Shown here in pieces: positions 1 to 8,140 of a stretch of 38,794 bases of DNA. Under the pieces are notes generated by a model that saw nothing but the letters and a program-made list of their open reading frames with translations, ran no database searches and was not told the DNA's origin. The first letter of the stretch is position 1. Every line of letters starts with the position of its first letter. The stretch is from the NCBI GenBank assembly GCA_902777355.1, contig CACYTU010000046.1, forward strand, positions 42,370-81,163. The letters are read 5' to 3'. Source of the stretch: an uncultured Lachnospiraceae bacterium. GTDB lineage: Bacteria; Bacillota; Clostridia; Lachnospirales; Lachnospiraceae. Both the position numbers and the translations under genes were made by a program.

Positions 1-96
1 AGGGCTTGCAAAAAGCAAGTACCGGCGTTTTTCAAGGCCCGCCTCTACAGCAATGCACAAAAGGCGCTCCAAGAATCAGGTGGGCCTGAACTGTAA
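1..96 (+). CDS. C-terminal fragment of an unidentified protein (truncated by window edge)
   Basis: Frame 1 is open from the first base and stops at TAA 94-96, giving 31 residues that end in ALQESGGPEL. The composition looks coding-like (Lys, Ala and Gln rich, helical) and the next gene lies about 200 bp downstream, so this is probably the tail of a gene that begins outside the window. I do not recognise the family. It is too short to exclude a chance open frame. Confidence 0.35.
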   Translation, partial: RACKKQVPAFFKARLYSNAQKALQESGGPEL

Positions 97-218
97 CTAC
101 TCCGGAATAAGCCATTCCGTAATAACACTGTTTTAACTTGCGTCCGGACATCATTCACATTACAATAAATGAGGTACTGCGGATTTCCCGCGGATATCTT
201 CAGTGTTTTTACTGTTTC

Positions 219-293
219 AGGACCCGCCCGCGGGTCCTGCGCGCGTATCCCACGGCTGTTATGTTGTCAGGGGTATTGCGCGATGAAGAATAA
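219..293 (+). repeat. Interspersed hairpin repeat, family A, copy 1
   Basis: A perfect 9-bp hairpin, AGGACCCGC-CC-GCGGGTCCT (219-238), is followed by a conserved tail (TGCGCGCGTATCCCACGGCTG, then GGTATTGCGCGATGAAGAATAA up to about 293). The same arrangement occurs upstream of pyrI at 2754-2835 with paired compensatory changes in the stem. It sits directly before the ribosome binding site of the DUF1294 gene, so it would lie in that gene's leader. Confidence 0.7.
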
Positions 294-307
294 CCGGAGG
301 ATTTAAT

Positions 308-601
308 ATGCTCGCAAGAGTCATTCTGATCATATATTGCTTAGTGATAAATTTCATAGGCATCGCCTCCATGGCTTCTGACAAAATCCGTGCGATGGAG
401 CACAGATTCAGAATCCCGGAAGCGGTGCTTTTTACCATTGCGATCATCGGCGGCAGCATCGGCGCGATCGCGGGGATGCTTCTCTTCCATCACAAAGTTC
501 GCAAGGCGTCTTTCCGCTTCGGGCTTCCCCTGATCCTGATCATCCAGATCGGACTGATCATCCTGCTCCGCTCCGTGATGGTCTCCATCGTCTTTATGTA
601 A
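308..601 (+). CDS. DUF1294 family small membrane protein
   Basis: A 97-residue, strongly hydrophobic protein with about three membrane segments: residues 1-20, an Ile/Gly-rich stretch near 40-60 and a C-terminal segment near 72-95. The middle carries the DUF1294 pattern: DKIRAMEHRFRIPE, then a GGSIGAIAGMLLFHHK segment and KASFRFGLP. Family members are short bacterial membrane proteins of unknown function. GGAGG at about 296-300 supports the ATG at 308. It appears to be monocistronic, preceded by a family A hairpin repeat, with the DUF5721-like gene following on the same strand after about 160 bp. Confidence 0.8.
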   Translation: MLARVILIIYCLVINFIGIASMASDKIRAMEHRFRIPEAVLFTIAIIGGSIGAIAGMLLFHHKVRKASFRFGLPLILIIQIGLIILLRSVMVSIVFM

Positions 602-761
602 GCCTTTCATCTGTCCGGCGGCCCGGGGCCTGCCCCCTGACTTATGAAAAAACTTCTATTTTTTAGAACGGCGGCAGGTTTTGCCGCGGTCCGGCACAGT
701 TTCCATTAATATCGTATGATCAAGGTTTATTCACTTTATTTCTGTTTCCGGGGAGAACCGC

Positions 762-1268
762 ATGATCGCGCTTAAAATCACCGGCCTTGGCAGTTTCATG
801 TCAAGGCTTTTTTCAGGAAATACGTTCGACTCTTTTCTTCTGTCGGAAGGCAGCCTTCAGACAGCCATCACCTGGCAGTTCGACGGAAAGATCAACGAAA
901 ACTTTTATGAAAAAGAGTATCGGGAGAACCCTTCCCTATGTCCCTATGACTATGCCGCCTGGAGCCAGGTGCGTCCCTTCCTGCGGGACCTGATCCGCGG
1001 AAAAAGGGTACCTGTCTCCTTTCATTTCATACTGCACCTCAAGCCTGAAATCATGCAGGCCATGCTGGAAAAAGAAGGCGACAATGAGCTCATATCCTGC
1101 GTGGGAGCCTTTGTGCTGACCATCCGCTACAAAAACGGGGAGGCCTCCCTCCTTACGGGCATCTCAATGAAAAGCTTTACTATGAATAAAAATGCAGACC
1201 GCCTGTGGGACAAAACCATCCGCCGCTTCCTTGAGGCGAATGAGATTGCTTTTGAACTTCCCGGCTAG
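762..1268 (+). CDS. DUF5721-like protein of unknown function
   Basis: A 168-residue soluble protein resembling the DUF5721 family known mainly from Lachnospiraceae (recognised from memory of the family, not searched). The N-terminus has IALKITGLGSFMSRLFSG..FDSFLL, the middle an aromatic-rich segment with the pattern CPYDYAAWSQVRPFLRDLIRG, and the C-terminus ends with a predicted helix. No catalytic motif, signal peptide or membrane segment is visible. GGGGAG about 6 bases before the ATG is a reasonable ribosome binding site. Its stop is followed within 15 bases by a 35-bp tandem array. The function is unknown; its position upstream of pyrB does not reveal one. Confidence 0.7.
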   Translation: MIALKITGLGSFMSRLFSGNTFDSFLLSEGSLQTAITWQFDGKINENFYEKEYRENPSLCPYDYAAWSQVRPFLRDLIRGKRVPVSFHFILHLKPEIMQAMLEKEGDNELISCVGAFVLTIRYKNGEASLLTGISMKSFTMNKNADRLWDKTIRRFLEANEIAFELPG

Positions 1269-1282
1269 CAGCAGTTCGGGAT

Positions 1283-1373
1283 ACTCAGATATTGGTATTC
1301 TGAGCATATATGCCGGAACTCAGACACTGGCATTCTGAGCATACGTGCCGGCATTCAGATACCGGATTTCAGG
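1283..1373 (+). repeat. 35-bp direct tandem repeat, about 2.6 copies
   Basis: Unit 1 (1283-1317) and unit 2 (1318-1352) begin ACTCAG and share TTCTGAGCATAYGTGCCGG-type ends; unit 3 (from 1353) is partial. Each unit contains a CTCAGA/TCTGAG inverted pair, so it can also fold. It starts 14 bp after the stop of the DUF5721-like gene. Further degenerate TTCCAGA-containing segments continue to about 1460. Confidence 0.75.
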
Positions 1374-1460
1374 CTGTGAAATTTAGAATTCCAGATTGTC
1401 AAAAAAAATTTCAGACCGTTTGATGTAGAGTTCCAGACCGTAAATATCGAATTCCATATC

Positions 1461-1766
1461 AGAAATACAGATTTTCAGCTCCCGAATGCGGCGGGCAAAT
1501 ATTGAATTTCTGATCATGTATTTTGGTCAAAAAAGCTTTACTAATACAGCAGATACTGCTATATTGAGTAACTAAGAATTTCAGACTCTCCATGTGTGGG
1601 CGCTCGGGAAATGAACTCTCATGCCCTCACAGTCAGGGCATCTGCAGAATCCTTCACGCTTCTTTAATCACTGGACTCAGGTAGTCGGTGCCGCTCATGC
1701 AGGATTGCATGAAGCAGCATTCTACATAGGCAACGGCAGTTTATTATTTTTATGAAAGGATCGTGT
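1461..1766 (+). promoter_or_regulatory. Probable pyrB leader region
   Basis: An AT-rich stretch without a gene precedes pyrB. It contains two small hairpins: ATGCCCT/AGGGCAT (1621-1641) and CATGCA/TGCATG (1696-1711). Neither is followed by a U-run, and I see no convincing PyrR-binding or attenuator consensus. That the leader regulates pyrB is an inference from its length and position only. Confidence 0.3.
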
Positions 1767-2714
1767 ATGCGCCATATTCTGACACCACAGGACTTTACCG
1801 TAAGCGAGCTCGACGAACTGTTCAATCTTGCGGCGGACATTGAAGCGAATCCGAAAAAATACGCAAATGCCTGCCGCGGCAAAAAACTGGCGACACTCTT
1901 TTATGAACCCTCCACCCGGACGCGCCTCTCCACAGAGAGCGCAATGCTGAATATGGGCGGCAGTACCATGGGTTTCTCAGATGCCAGCAACTCCTCTGTT
2001 TCCAAAGGAGAAAGTGTTGCGGATACTATCCGGACTGTCTCCTGCTTCGCGGATATAGCCGCGATCCGGCATCCTAAAGAAGGCGCGGCCATGGTCGCTT
2101 CCCAGGTGTCCGGAATACCTGTCATCAACTGCGGAGATGGCGGACATCAGCATCCCACGCAGACACTGACGGATTTGATGACGATCCGCTCTCTGAAACA
2201 CAGACTCAATAACATGACCATAGGCCTGTGCGGCGACCTCAAATTCGGACGCACCGTCCACTCCCTGATCTCCGCCATGTCCCGCTATGAGGGCATCCGG
2301 TTCGTCTTCATCTCCCCCGATGAACTCAAAGTCCCCGACTATGTCATCGAAATGATCGACGAAAAGGGCATTCCCTACGAAGAATGCATCAGACTTGATG
2401 ACGTCATCACCCGTCTGGACATCCTCTATATGACCCGCGTACAGCGCGAGCGCTTCTTTAACGAAGAAGACTACATCCGACTGAAGGATTTTTACATCCT
2501 GACCAAAAAGCAGATGCGGAAAGCAAAAAATGACATGTATGTCCTGCATCCCCTGCCCCGCGTCAATGAGATCTCCGTGGAAGTGGACAGCGATCCCCGC
2601 GCCGCCTATTTCCGCCAGGTGCAGTACGGCGTATATGTCCGCATGGCTCTCATCCTCACACTTCTGGGTATCCGCGTAAACGAAGACGGAAGCGTCACCG
2701 AGCAGCCCCTGTGA
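1767..2714 (+). CDS. pyrB: Aspartate carbamoyltransferase catalytic chain
   Basis: Catalyses carbamoyl phosphate + L-aspartate to N-carbamoyl-L-aspartate, the committed step of pyrimidine synthesis. The 315 residues fit the family. Carbamoyl-phosphate motif STRTRLS lies at residues 49-55, the catalytic-loop Lys in SVSKGES at about 80, HPTQTL at 129-134 and HPLPRVNEI near 265. An upstream in-frame ATG exists at 1752, but AAAGGA at 1755-1760 sits 6 bases before the ATG at 1767 and overlaps the earlier start, so 1767 is chosen. pyrI follows after about 137 bp, so the enzyme is probably the E. coli-type heteromer of catalytic and regulatory chains, sensitive to nucleotide effectors. No other pyr genes are in the window. 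Confidence 0.97.
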   Translation: MRHILTPQDFTVSELDELFNLAADIEANPKKYANACRGKKLATLFYEPSTRTRLSTESAMLNMGGSTMGFSDASNSSVSKGESVADTIRTVSCFADIAAIRHPKEGAAMVASQVSGIPVINCGDGGHQHPTQTLTDLMTIRSLKHRLNNMTIGLCGDLKFGRTVHSLISAMSRYEGIRFVFISPDELKVPDYVIEMIDEKGIPYEECIRLDDVITRLDILYMTRVQRERFFNEEDYIRLKDFYILTKKQMRKAKNDMYVLHPLPRVNEISVEVDSDPRAAYFRQVQYGVYVRMALILTLLGIRVNEDGSVTEQPL

Positions 2715-2753
2715 GGCCGTGCGGCAGTCAATCATGTCAGATTTTGGTCATTC

Positions 2754-2835
2754 AAGACTCGCCCGCGAGTCTTGCGCGCATATCCCACGGCTGATATCCC
2801 ACGGCCGCAGTCACGGTATTGCGCAATGAAGAATA
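2754..2835 (+). repeat. Interspersed hairpin repeat, family A, copy 2
   Basis: Hairpin AAGACTCGC-CC-GCGAGTCTT (2754-2773), followed by TGCGCGCATATCCCACGGCTG and GGTATTGCGCAATGAAGAATAA. Relative to copy 1, two stem positions differ on both arms so that pairing is kept. It occupies most of the pyrB-pyrI gap, immediately before the pyrI ribosome binding site. Confidence 0.75.
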
Positions 2836-2851
2836 AACAGGAGGAACCCGA

Positions 2852-3292
2852 ATGCTGAACGTAGGAAAAATCGAAAACGGCATCGTGCTGGACCACATCC
2901 GCGCAGGACGCAGCATGTCGATCTATCATCACCTGGAACTGAATAAAATGGATTGCCCGGTCGCGATCATCAAAAATGCCCGCAGCAATGCCATGGGCAA
3001 AAAAGATATCCTCAAGATCGAAACCGACGCTGACAGCATCAATCTGGATGTCGTTGCCTTCATAGATCCGGATCTCACAGTCAATATCATCAAGGGCGGA
3101 GAACTCGTCGAAAAGAAACGTCTCCCGATTCCCAGAGAAGTCAAAAACGTGATCCAGTGCAACAACCCCCGCTGCATCACTACCGTAGAACAGGGCGTCC
3201 AGCATATGTTCTATCTGGCCGACCCCAGGCGCAAGATCTACCGCTGCCGCTATTGCGACGAAAGATACACCGAGCAGGACAATGAGTGGTAA
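2852..3292 (+). CDS. pyrI: Aspartate carbamoyltransferase regulatory chain
   Basis: A 146-residue allosteric subunit that binds nucleotides in its N-terminal domain and contacts PyrB through a C-terminal zinc domain. The N-terminus starts LNVGKIENGIVLDHI and continues to the LDVVAFIDPDLTVNII strand. The four zinc ligands are C103 and C108 (CNNPRC) plus C132 and C135 (CRYC). AGGAGG at about 2839-2844 precedes the ATG. Its position behind pyrB supports a heteromeric, effector-controlled enzyme. The gene tail runs close to the next gene (33 bp to the TtcA-like start), so the two may be cotranscribed. Confidence 0.96.
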   Translation: MLNVGKIENGIVLDHIRAGRSMSIYHHLELNKMDCPVAIIKNARSNAMGKKDILKIETDADSINLDVVAFIDPDLTVNIIKGGELVEKKRLPIPREVKNVIQCNNPRCITTVEQGVQHMFYLADPRRKIYRCRYCDERYTEQDNEW

Positions 3293-3324
3293 TATGCGGT
3301 GATACCACAAAGGAGATTCACCCA

Positions 3325-4197
3325 ATGGAATCCGAAATGAACACAAGAACCGGCGGGCAGGATCTCGAGACCCGCAGAAGCGATATAGAAAAGGCGCTCC
3401 GCAAAAAGTTCAAAAGGGACCTGATCGGCCGCTTTGAAAAGGCAGTCGTTCAGTATGAGCTGGTACAGGAAGGCGACCGCATTGCCGTCTGTATCTCCGG
3501 AGGCAAAGACTCCATGCTCATGGCAAAGCTCTTTCAGGAATTGAAACGTCACAATAAGTTTCCCTTTTCCCTTGTCTTTATCAGCATGGATCCGGGTTAC
3601 CTTCCGCAGAACAGAAGCCTGATCGAAGAAAATGCCGCTCTTCTGGGAATCCCGGTGGAATTCTGTGAGACCAGTATTTTCGACGCTGTATACACGATCG
3701 AAAAATCCCCCTGCTATCTCTGTGCCCGCATGCGCCGCGGATATCTCTACCGCTTCGCCAAAGAGCGCGGCTGCAACAAGATCGCGCTCGGCCACCACTA
3801 TGACGACGTAATCGAAACGATCCTCATGGGTATGCTATACTCCGGTCAGTACCAGGGTATGATGCCAAAGCTGCGGAGCACGAATTTCGAGGGAATGGAG
3901 TTGATCCGGCCCATGTACCTGATCCGCGAAAAGGACATCATCCACTGGCGCGACTACAACGGCCTTCGCTTCCTGCAGTGCGCCTGCCGTTTCACCGAAG
4001 CCCTCTCACAGGAAGGGGATTCCAACGAGCCTTCCGTCTCCAAAAGACTGGAGACCAAACGGCTCATAGCATCCCTTGCGGAAACAATCCCCCAGGTTGA
4101 GAGCAACCTCTTCCGCGCAACCGAAAATGTCGTTCTCAACAAAGTCCTTGGCTACAAGATCCACGGCGAAAAACACAGCTTCCTGGAGGATTATTAA
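3325..4197 (+). CDS. TtcA-like PP-loop tRNA-thiolation family protein
   Basis: 290 residues. The ATP pyrophosphatase PP-loop SGGKDS lies at residues 58-63, followed by a CYLC (CxxC) motif, RMRRGYLYRFAKE, and ALGHHYDDVIETILM, then a later CAC motif. This order (PP-loop, CxxC, GHHxDDxxET) is that of TtcA, which makes 2-thiocytidine in tRNA with a 4Fe-4S cluster. The wider TtcA/TilS-like group contains other thiolases, so the exact substrate is uncertain. The frame is open from 3286, but AGGAG at 3311-3315 is 9 bases before the ATG at 3325, which is the better start. Transcription probably ends at the strong hairpin at 4326-4370. Confidence 0.85.
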   Translation: MESEMNTRTGGQDLETRRSDIEKALRKKFKRDLIGRFEKAVVQYELVQEGDRIAVCISGGKDSMLMAKLFQELKRHNKFPFSLVFISMDPGYLPQNRSLIEENAALLGIPVEFCETSIFDAVYTIEKSPCYLCARMRRGYLYRFAKERGCNKIALGHHYDDVIETILMGMLYSGQYQGMMPKLRSTNFEGMELIRPMYLIREKDIIHWRDYNGLRFLQCACRFTEALSQEGDSNEPSVSKRLETKRLIASLAETIPQVESNLFRATENVVLNKVLGYKIHGEKHSFLEDY

Positions 4198-4203
4198 AAG
4201 TTC

Positions 4204-4223
4204 AAGACTTGCCCGCGAGCCTT
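4204..4223 (+). repeat. Family A hairpin, short copy 3
   Basis: AAGACTTGC-CC-GCGAGCCTT has the same stem-loop geometry as the copies at 219 and 2754, with one G-U type pair, but without the long conserved tail. It directly abuts a family B repeat, making a composite element downstream of the TtcA-like gene. Confidence 0.6.
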
Positions 4224-4230
4224 TTAACAG

Positions 4231-4313
4231 GTTAGAGGCGGCCATGCCGCCCTCTGCCCCCGACGGCAAGCGTCCGCCTCAAAGGCGGAAAATACATCGC
4301 GCGGGCCGTGACA
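4231..4313 (+). repeat. Interspersed repeat, family B, copy 1
   Basis: Two potential hairpins in a row: AGAGGCGGC..GCCGCCCTCT, then TCCGCC-TCAAA-GGCGGA, followed by AAAATACATCGCGCGGGCCGTGACA. Related copies occur at 21301-21390 (opposite strand), 31853-31960 and 31964-32076. All lie in intergenic sequence. Confidence 0.75.
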
Positions 4314-4322
4314 TAAAAAAAC

Positions 4323-4371
4323 AGCCTGCCGGACCGGATTCATCTCCGATCCGGCAGGCCTTTTTTTACCT
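4323..4371 (+). terminator. Intrinsic terminator after the TtcA-like gene
   Basis: GCCTGCCGGACCGGA pairs with TCCGATCCGGCAGGC (one mismatch) around a short TTCATC loop and is followed by TTTTTTT. It closes the + strand pyrB-pyrI-ttcA-like unit. An A-run before the stem could let it act on the opposite strand for the MscS gene as well. Confidence 0.9.
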
Positions 4372-4431
4372 CCGGAGCAGGCAGCCGGCAGCCAAAAATG
4401 CCCCGCTCTGCTTCATATTATGTTCTTATGT

Positions 4432-5898
4432 TCATTCGAATGACTTGAAGGCAATGATTTCCACACTGGTTCCCATGATGCTGATACTGACATCGTCCGC
4501 GATCCTGACAATGATGGACTTCTCCAGTTCCTGCCATGTCATATCGGTTTCCCCAGTGCGCTTCTTCACGTCTTCCACACTGGATTTGAATGATCTCATG
4601 GACCAGCGATAGACATTCTGCCTGCCTGTTCCGCCATCATCATCGCCTCTTGCGACGGAGCTTCTCTTGATATTCCTGTCAGAAGCCATGTCAGAAATCA
4701 CCGCCCTCATCTGCTCTGTGAAGCTCTGATTGGCAGCATTTTTACCGGTCGATGAGACTGACAGCAGGCTCTTCCTGATCTCACGGGTCATATAGACATC
4801 CGCGCTGACATGGATCCTGTACTGCCGTTTCTTGTGCTCTGTCCAGTACTTCATGTCCACATCACCCACGATTTCAGGCATCATACGGACGAGTTCTTCT
4901 CCGAGCAGGCGCAGGCGGCTGATCTCACCCTTGTTGAGGCCGTTGTCCTGCCCCAGCCTTGCAGTTTCATCCAGAGCCCGTTCCAGAGACAGGGGCATTT
5001 TCTCCTTGTCCCTGGTATCCATTTCAATGACAGGAGTTTTCCAGACTCTTTCGGGGCATTCATTGGGTCTGTGATCTTTTACCTCGGGATCAGTAGGCAG
5101 TACATTGACGTGAGGATAAGGGATTTCTATACCGTTTTCCCAGAGAGCCTGGTCAACCCTGAGATTGATGTCCGTAGTCATGACTTCTGTTGAAGTGCTG
5201 GGCAGATAGTACACCATCGTTTTCAGCAGAAGGCTGCTGGATTCAAAGGCCATGAAATACACAGGTCCATACTCCATACCGGTCTTTGTCTTTTTTCCCG
5301 GTATACTGTAATCCGAATCCATAATAGCCTGCTTAATCACACGAATGGCGAATTCGACATCGCTGGGATAAGCAATCTCGAAAGTGAACAGCCTGGATCT
5401 GCAGTCAATATTGTAGCTGAAATTTCTGATCTTCATGTCAGCCAGTCTGCGATTGGGAATGACTATACGAAGAGTGTCCTGTCCAACGAGGACAATGTGC
5501 CGCATAGTGACATCCTCTACGACTCCTGCTTCTCCGTCCTCCAGCTCAATCCTGTCTCCGATCTCAAAGGGCTGATAGATGCTGATCATCAGGGCAGCCA
5601 GAATATCCTTGACGACATCCTGGGCCATAAAGGCTATGATGGCGCTGAAGAAAGCAGTTCCTCCCAGCATGCTCTTCACCATAAAAGTGACCCCGCCGAG
5701 GGTAGAGAAAGCGACCACGAGTCCGACAATTAAGATAACTGCAGTAGAGGCATGCTCAAGAAAACGCAGTTTCATATCGTTCCGGTTCTTTTTTATCTTC
5801 TTAAAACCGAAATATTTAATCTGAATCAGTAGCCATGCCACACCGATAATCGCAACAACAATAACAAGATCTCCGGTCTTTTCAAGAAGTCCCGCCAT
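4432..5898 (-). CDS. MscS-type mechanosensitive channel with a long C-terminal extension
   Basis: 488-residue membrane protein. Transmembrane segments lie near residues 10-27 and 50-70, and the pore helix follows: GGTAFFSAIIAFMAQDVVKDILAALMI, then QPFEIGDRIE, the typical MscS TM3 and beta-domain start. The beta domain continues with GVVEDVTMRHIVL and VIPNRRLADMKIRNFSY. Family members release solutes on hypo-osmotic shock. The last roughly 180-200 residues, after the MscS core, are unusual: charged, partly helical, and not assigned to any domain I know. GGGAG about 12 bases upstream supports the start. It is transcribed alone, convergent with the TtcA-like gene. Confidence 0.9.
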   Translation of the reverse strand: MAGLLEKTGDLVIVVAIIGVAWLLIQIKYFGFKKIKKNRNDMKLRFLEHASTAVILIVGLVVAFSTLGGVTFMVKSMLGGTAFFSAIIAFMAQDVVKDILAALMISIYQPFEIGDRIELEDGEAGVVEDVTMRHIVLVGQDTLRIVIPNRRLADMKIRNFSYNIDCRSRLFTFEIAYPSDVEFAIRVIKQAIMDSDYSIPGKKTKTGMEYGPVYFMAFESSSLLLKTMVYYLPSTSTEVMTTDINLRVDQALWENGIEIPYPHVNVLPTDPEVKDHRPNECPERVWKTPVIEMDTRDKEKMPLSLERALDETARLGQDNGLNKGEISRLRLLGEELVRMMPEIVGDVDMKYWTEHKKRQYRIHVSADVYMTREIRKSLLSVSSTGKNAANQSFTEQMRAVISDMASDRNIKRSSVARGDDDGGTGRQNVYRWSMRSFKSSVEDVKKRTGETDMTWQELEKSIIVRIADDVSISIMGTSVEIIAFKSFE

Positions 5899-6206
5899 AG
5901 CTACAACTACTCCCTTTTCTTTACTGATTTGTCTTTTTCTACATGCTTACAAAGAAAATCCGACTATAATAACAGACATCAATGATCTGTTCCGGCTGGA
6001 ACAGCAGGCAGCCGTTCCCTCTGAAATAACAGGTTTCAATATCATCTGTAAAAGCAGAAAACCATCTGCAGAATCACTTTAAAGATTACTTGACGCAGGG
6101 ACAAAAATCAAGTCTGTAAAACGCTCATGGCGGCACCAGGCATCAGTAAGTTACTGAATTATGATGTGCCCCGCCAAAAGAGCAGGATATCAGGACTTTT
6201 GTGCGT
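5899..6206. other. Intergenic region upstream of the MscS gene
   Basis: About 300 bp between the MscS start and the 23-bp array. It must hold the MscS promoter (read on the - strand), but no convincing -35/-10 pair stands out. No gene or stable RNA is recognised. Confidence 0.5.
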
Positions 6207-6390
6207 GTTCTTCGCACAGCTTTCGCAGAATTCTTCGCACAGCTTTCGCAGAATTCCTCGCACAGCTTTCGCAGAATTCCTCACACAGCTTTCGCAGAAT
6301 TCCTCACACAGCTTTCGCAGAATTACTCACACAGCTTTCACAGAATTACTCACACAGCTTTCACAGAATTATCCGCACAGCCTTCACAGA
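6207..6390 (-). repeat. 23-bp direct tandem repeat, 8 copies, overlapping the Maf stop codon
   Basis: Eight contiguous 23-bp units, each close to ATTCYTCRCACAGCTTTCRCAGA on the + strand, with gradual sequence drift from one end to the other. The last unit overlaps the stop of maf: on the - strand every unit reads TCTGTGA, the same bases that end the gene (CTG TGA). The unit length is not a multiple of 3. Open frames through it on the + strand are repeats of the array and not credible genes. Confidence 0.95.
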
Positions 6391-7022
6391 AGATCCCTAC
6401 TTGCCAGTTCATGGTACAGGCGCGCCGCCGGAAGGCCCACCACATTATTATAGTCGCCCCGGATCCCCCGGATAAAAATGCTGAAAGCCCCCTGAATTCC
6501 ATAGGCTCCCGCCTTGTCATAGGGCTCTTCCAGTGAAATATAGCCCTCGATCTCGCCGCGGTTCATAGGAAAAACATCAACCACCGTCTCTTCGCTGAAC
6601 GAAAAATACTTAATCTTTTCTGTCGAGCCGTCATACCCTTCTGCCGCAGCGGTCCCATCAGTCCAATCAGCCCCGTCGACCACACACACAGTCACGCCCG
6701 TGTACACGTGGTGCTCCCTGCCCTGGATCATGGTGATCATCCGTCCCGCATCGATCCGGTCTTCCGGCTTTCCGAGGATTTGCTGGTCTACGGCTACCAC
6801 AGTGTCAGCCCCTATGACAATAATGCGGTCCCCCTGGCAGGGACGGACTTTGCCGGCCACATCCATGGCCTTCTGCAGTGACAATTCCTCCACGACCTTA
6901 TCTGGTTTCGTGCTGCTGATGATCTCCTCTCCCTCTGAAGGAATCACTTCATAATCGCTGATCACCAGACGCAGCAGTTCCCTCCTGCGCGGAGAATTCG
7001 AAGCCAATATATATCTGTCCAT
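6384..7022 (-). CDS. maf: Maf-family nucleoside triphosphate pyrophosphatase
   Basis: 212 residues. The N-terminal signature ASNSPRRRELL is the Maf phosphate-binding motif; VIGADTVVAVD and the QILGKPED segment follow, then the GREHHVYTGV strand and YDKAGAYGIQGAFSIFI. The family hydrolyses non-canonical or modified nucleotides (dTTP/UTP and m5UTP types) and has been linked to septum formation. The product has the normal length, though the linker around 115-135 (DGADWTDGTAAAEGYDGSTEK) is longer than usual. AGGAGA lies about 12 bases before the ATG. The double Nudix gene lies 42 bp upstream on the same strand, so the two house-cleaning enzymes are likely cotranscribed. Confidence 0.95.
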   Translation of the reverse strand: MDRYILASNSPRRRELLRLVISDYEVIPSEGEEIISSTKPDKVVEELSLQKAMDVAGKVRPCQGDRIIVIGADTVVAVDQQILGKPEDRIDAGRMITMIQGREHHVYTGVTVCVVDGADWTDGTAAAEGYDGSTEKIKYFSFSEETVVDVFPMNRGEIEGYISLEEPYDKAGAYGIQGAFSIFIRGIRGDYNNVVGLPAARLYHELASRDLL

Positions 7023-7064
7023 AATTTTTCTGTTCTCCTATTTCTGTTCCACCCTGCGGGAAAT

Positions 7065-8114
7065 TCATTTCAGGAAAGCTCCCACCATGTCAAACTCGTC
7101 CTCATAGATGCAGTTTGGAAGAGTTCCTTCCCGGATTCCCTTCCTGCAGGTTTCATAGTCCATCCACCTGACGGATTCCACCTCTTCCTCCTGGAGGACA
7201 AATTCACTGTCGTCAAAATGCCTGGTCACTACATAGACATAACTGAATTCATTGTCCCGGAACATTTTTCCGTGAAAAGGTGCCTCATATCTGCCGCGAT
7301 GGCGTCCCACATAGTGAAGATCATCAGAAGAGAGCGTCAGACCCAGTTCCTCTTTCAGTTCACGGAGGGCGCCCTCCATCGGTTCATCTCCGGCATTGAG
7401 GTGGCCCGCGGAAGAAATATCATAGCATCCGGGATTGGAATCCTTACAGGCGCTCCTCTTCTGCAGCAGGACCTCCCACCGTTTTTTCCCGTTCCGACCG
7501 TCCGTGCCCGCTTCGCCCGCAGGCCTCACGATCCAGGTGTGCACTGTCTCGTGGGGGCTGCCGTCACGGTGGGCGACTCCCCGCTCGCGCACCAGACCGG
7601 TCTTCGAGCCTTCCTCATCCAGGATCTCAAAGAGCTCCATGGGTTTTCCGTCCAGAGTGGCACTGACCAGGCCTCCGCCGCCATTGTAAACCAGCTTCAA
7701 TGAAAAGAAAGGATAGTCCTCGTCGATCAGGCGGAAAAAGATCTTATCTCCCTCCCAGATGTTGAGCTTCCAGACCTGTGCTATGTCCACCCATTCCAGC
7801 TGTCCTTCGTCACAGGGGATGGGATCGCCCTCAAATCCGTCCGCGGTAAACAAATGCATATATTCCGTGACTCCGTCTCCGGAGACAAAAGTCACAATAC
7901 CCCGGAATCTCCAGGAAGTCAGTGTATAGCCCGTCTCCTCGCGGACTTCCCGCAAAAGACACTCCTCCGGACTCTCATCCGCCTCAAAATGTCCCCCGAC
8001 TCCAATCCACTTGTCTTTGTTGACGTCATTTTTTTTGACTGTTCTGTGCAGCATCAGATACTTTCCGTCTTTTTCCATGTAGCATAAAGTGCTCAAGGCT
8101 GCAGAACCACTCAT
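7065..8114 (-). CDS. Protein with two Nudix hydrolase domains
   Basis: 349 residues with two Nudix folds. The first (about residues 1-140) has a complete Nudix box, GHFEADE..7..REVREETGY, resembling MutT-type 8-oxo-dGTP hydrolases. The second (about 180-349) resembles the IDI-like Nudix group: HTWIVRP, SSAGHLNAGDE, then RELKEELGL. Its box has Asp where the first conserved Glu of GX5E normally sits. The linker contains LFEILDEEGSKTGLVRERG, the usual start of IDI-like Nudix proteins, so this looks like a fusion of two complete enzymes. The predicted ribosome binding site AAGGAG directly abuts the ATG, so the start is not certain. It precedes maf by 42 bp on the same strand. Confidence 0.88.
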   Translation of the reverse strand: MSGSAALSTLCYMEKDGKYLMLHRTVKKNDVNKDKWIGVGGHFEADESPEECLLREVREETGYTLTSWRFRGIVTFVSGDGVTEYMHLFTADGFEGDPIPCDEGQLEWVDIAQVWKLNIWEGDKIFFRLIDEDYPFFSLKLVYNGGGGLVSATLDGKPMELFEILDEEGSKTGLVRERGVAHRDGSPHETVHTWIVRPAGEAGTDGRNGKKRWEVLLQKRSACKDSNPGCYDISSAGHLNAGDEPMEGALRELKEELGLTLSSDDLHYVGRHRGRYEAPFHGKMFRDNEFSYVYVVTRHFDDSEFVLQEEEVESVRWMDYETCRKGIREGTLPNCIYEDEFDMVGAFLK

Positions 8115-8140
8115 CTCCTTATACCTGCCTTTCCATCACA

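Noticed and set aside
1461-1766. PyrR-dependent attenuator before pyrB
   Set aside because: Only two small hairpins are present, neither followed by a U-run, and no PyrR-binding consensus is visible.
6127-6536. Three overlapping + strand ORFs with repeated QLSQNSSHSFRR-type residues
   Set aside because: They are translations of the 23-bp array in all three frames (the unit is not a multiple of 3), with no ribosome binding site and no composition like a real protein.
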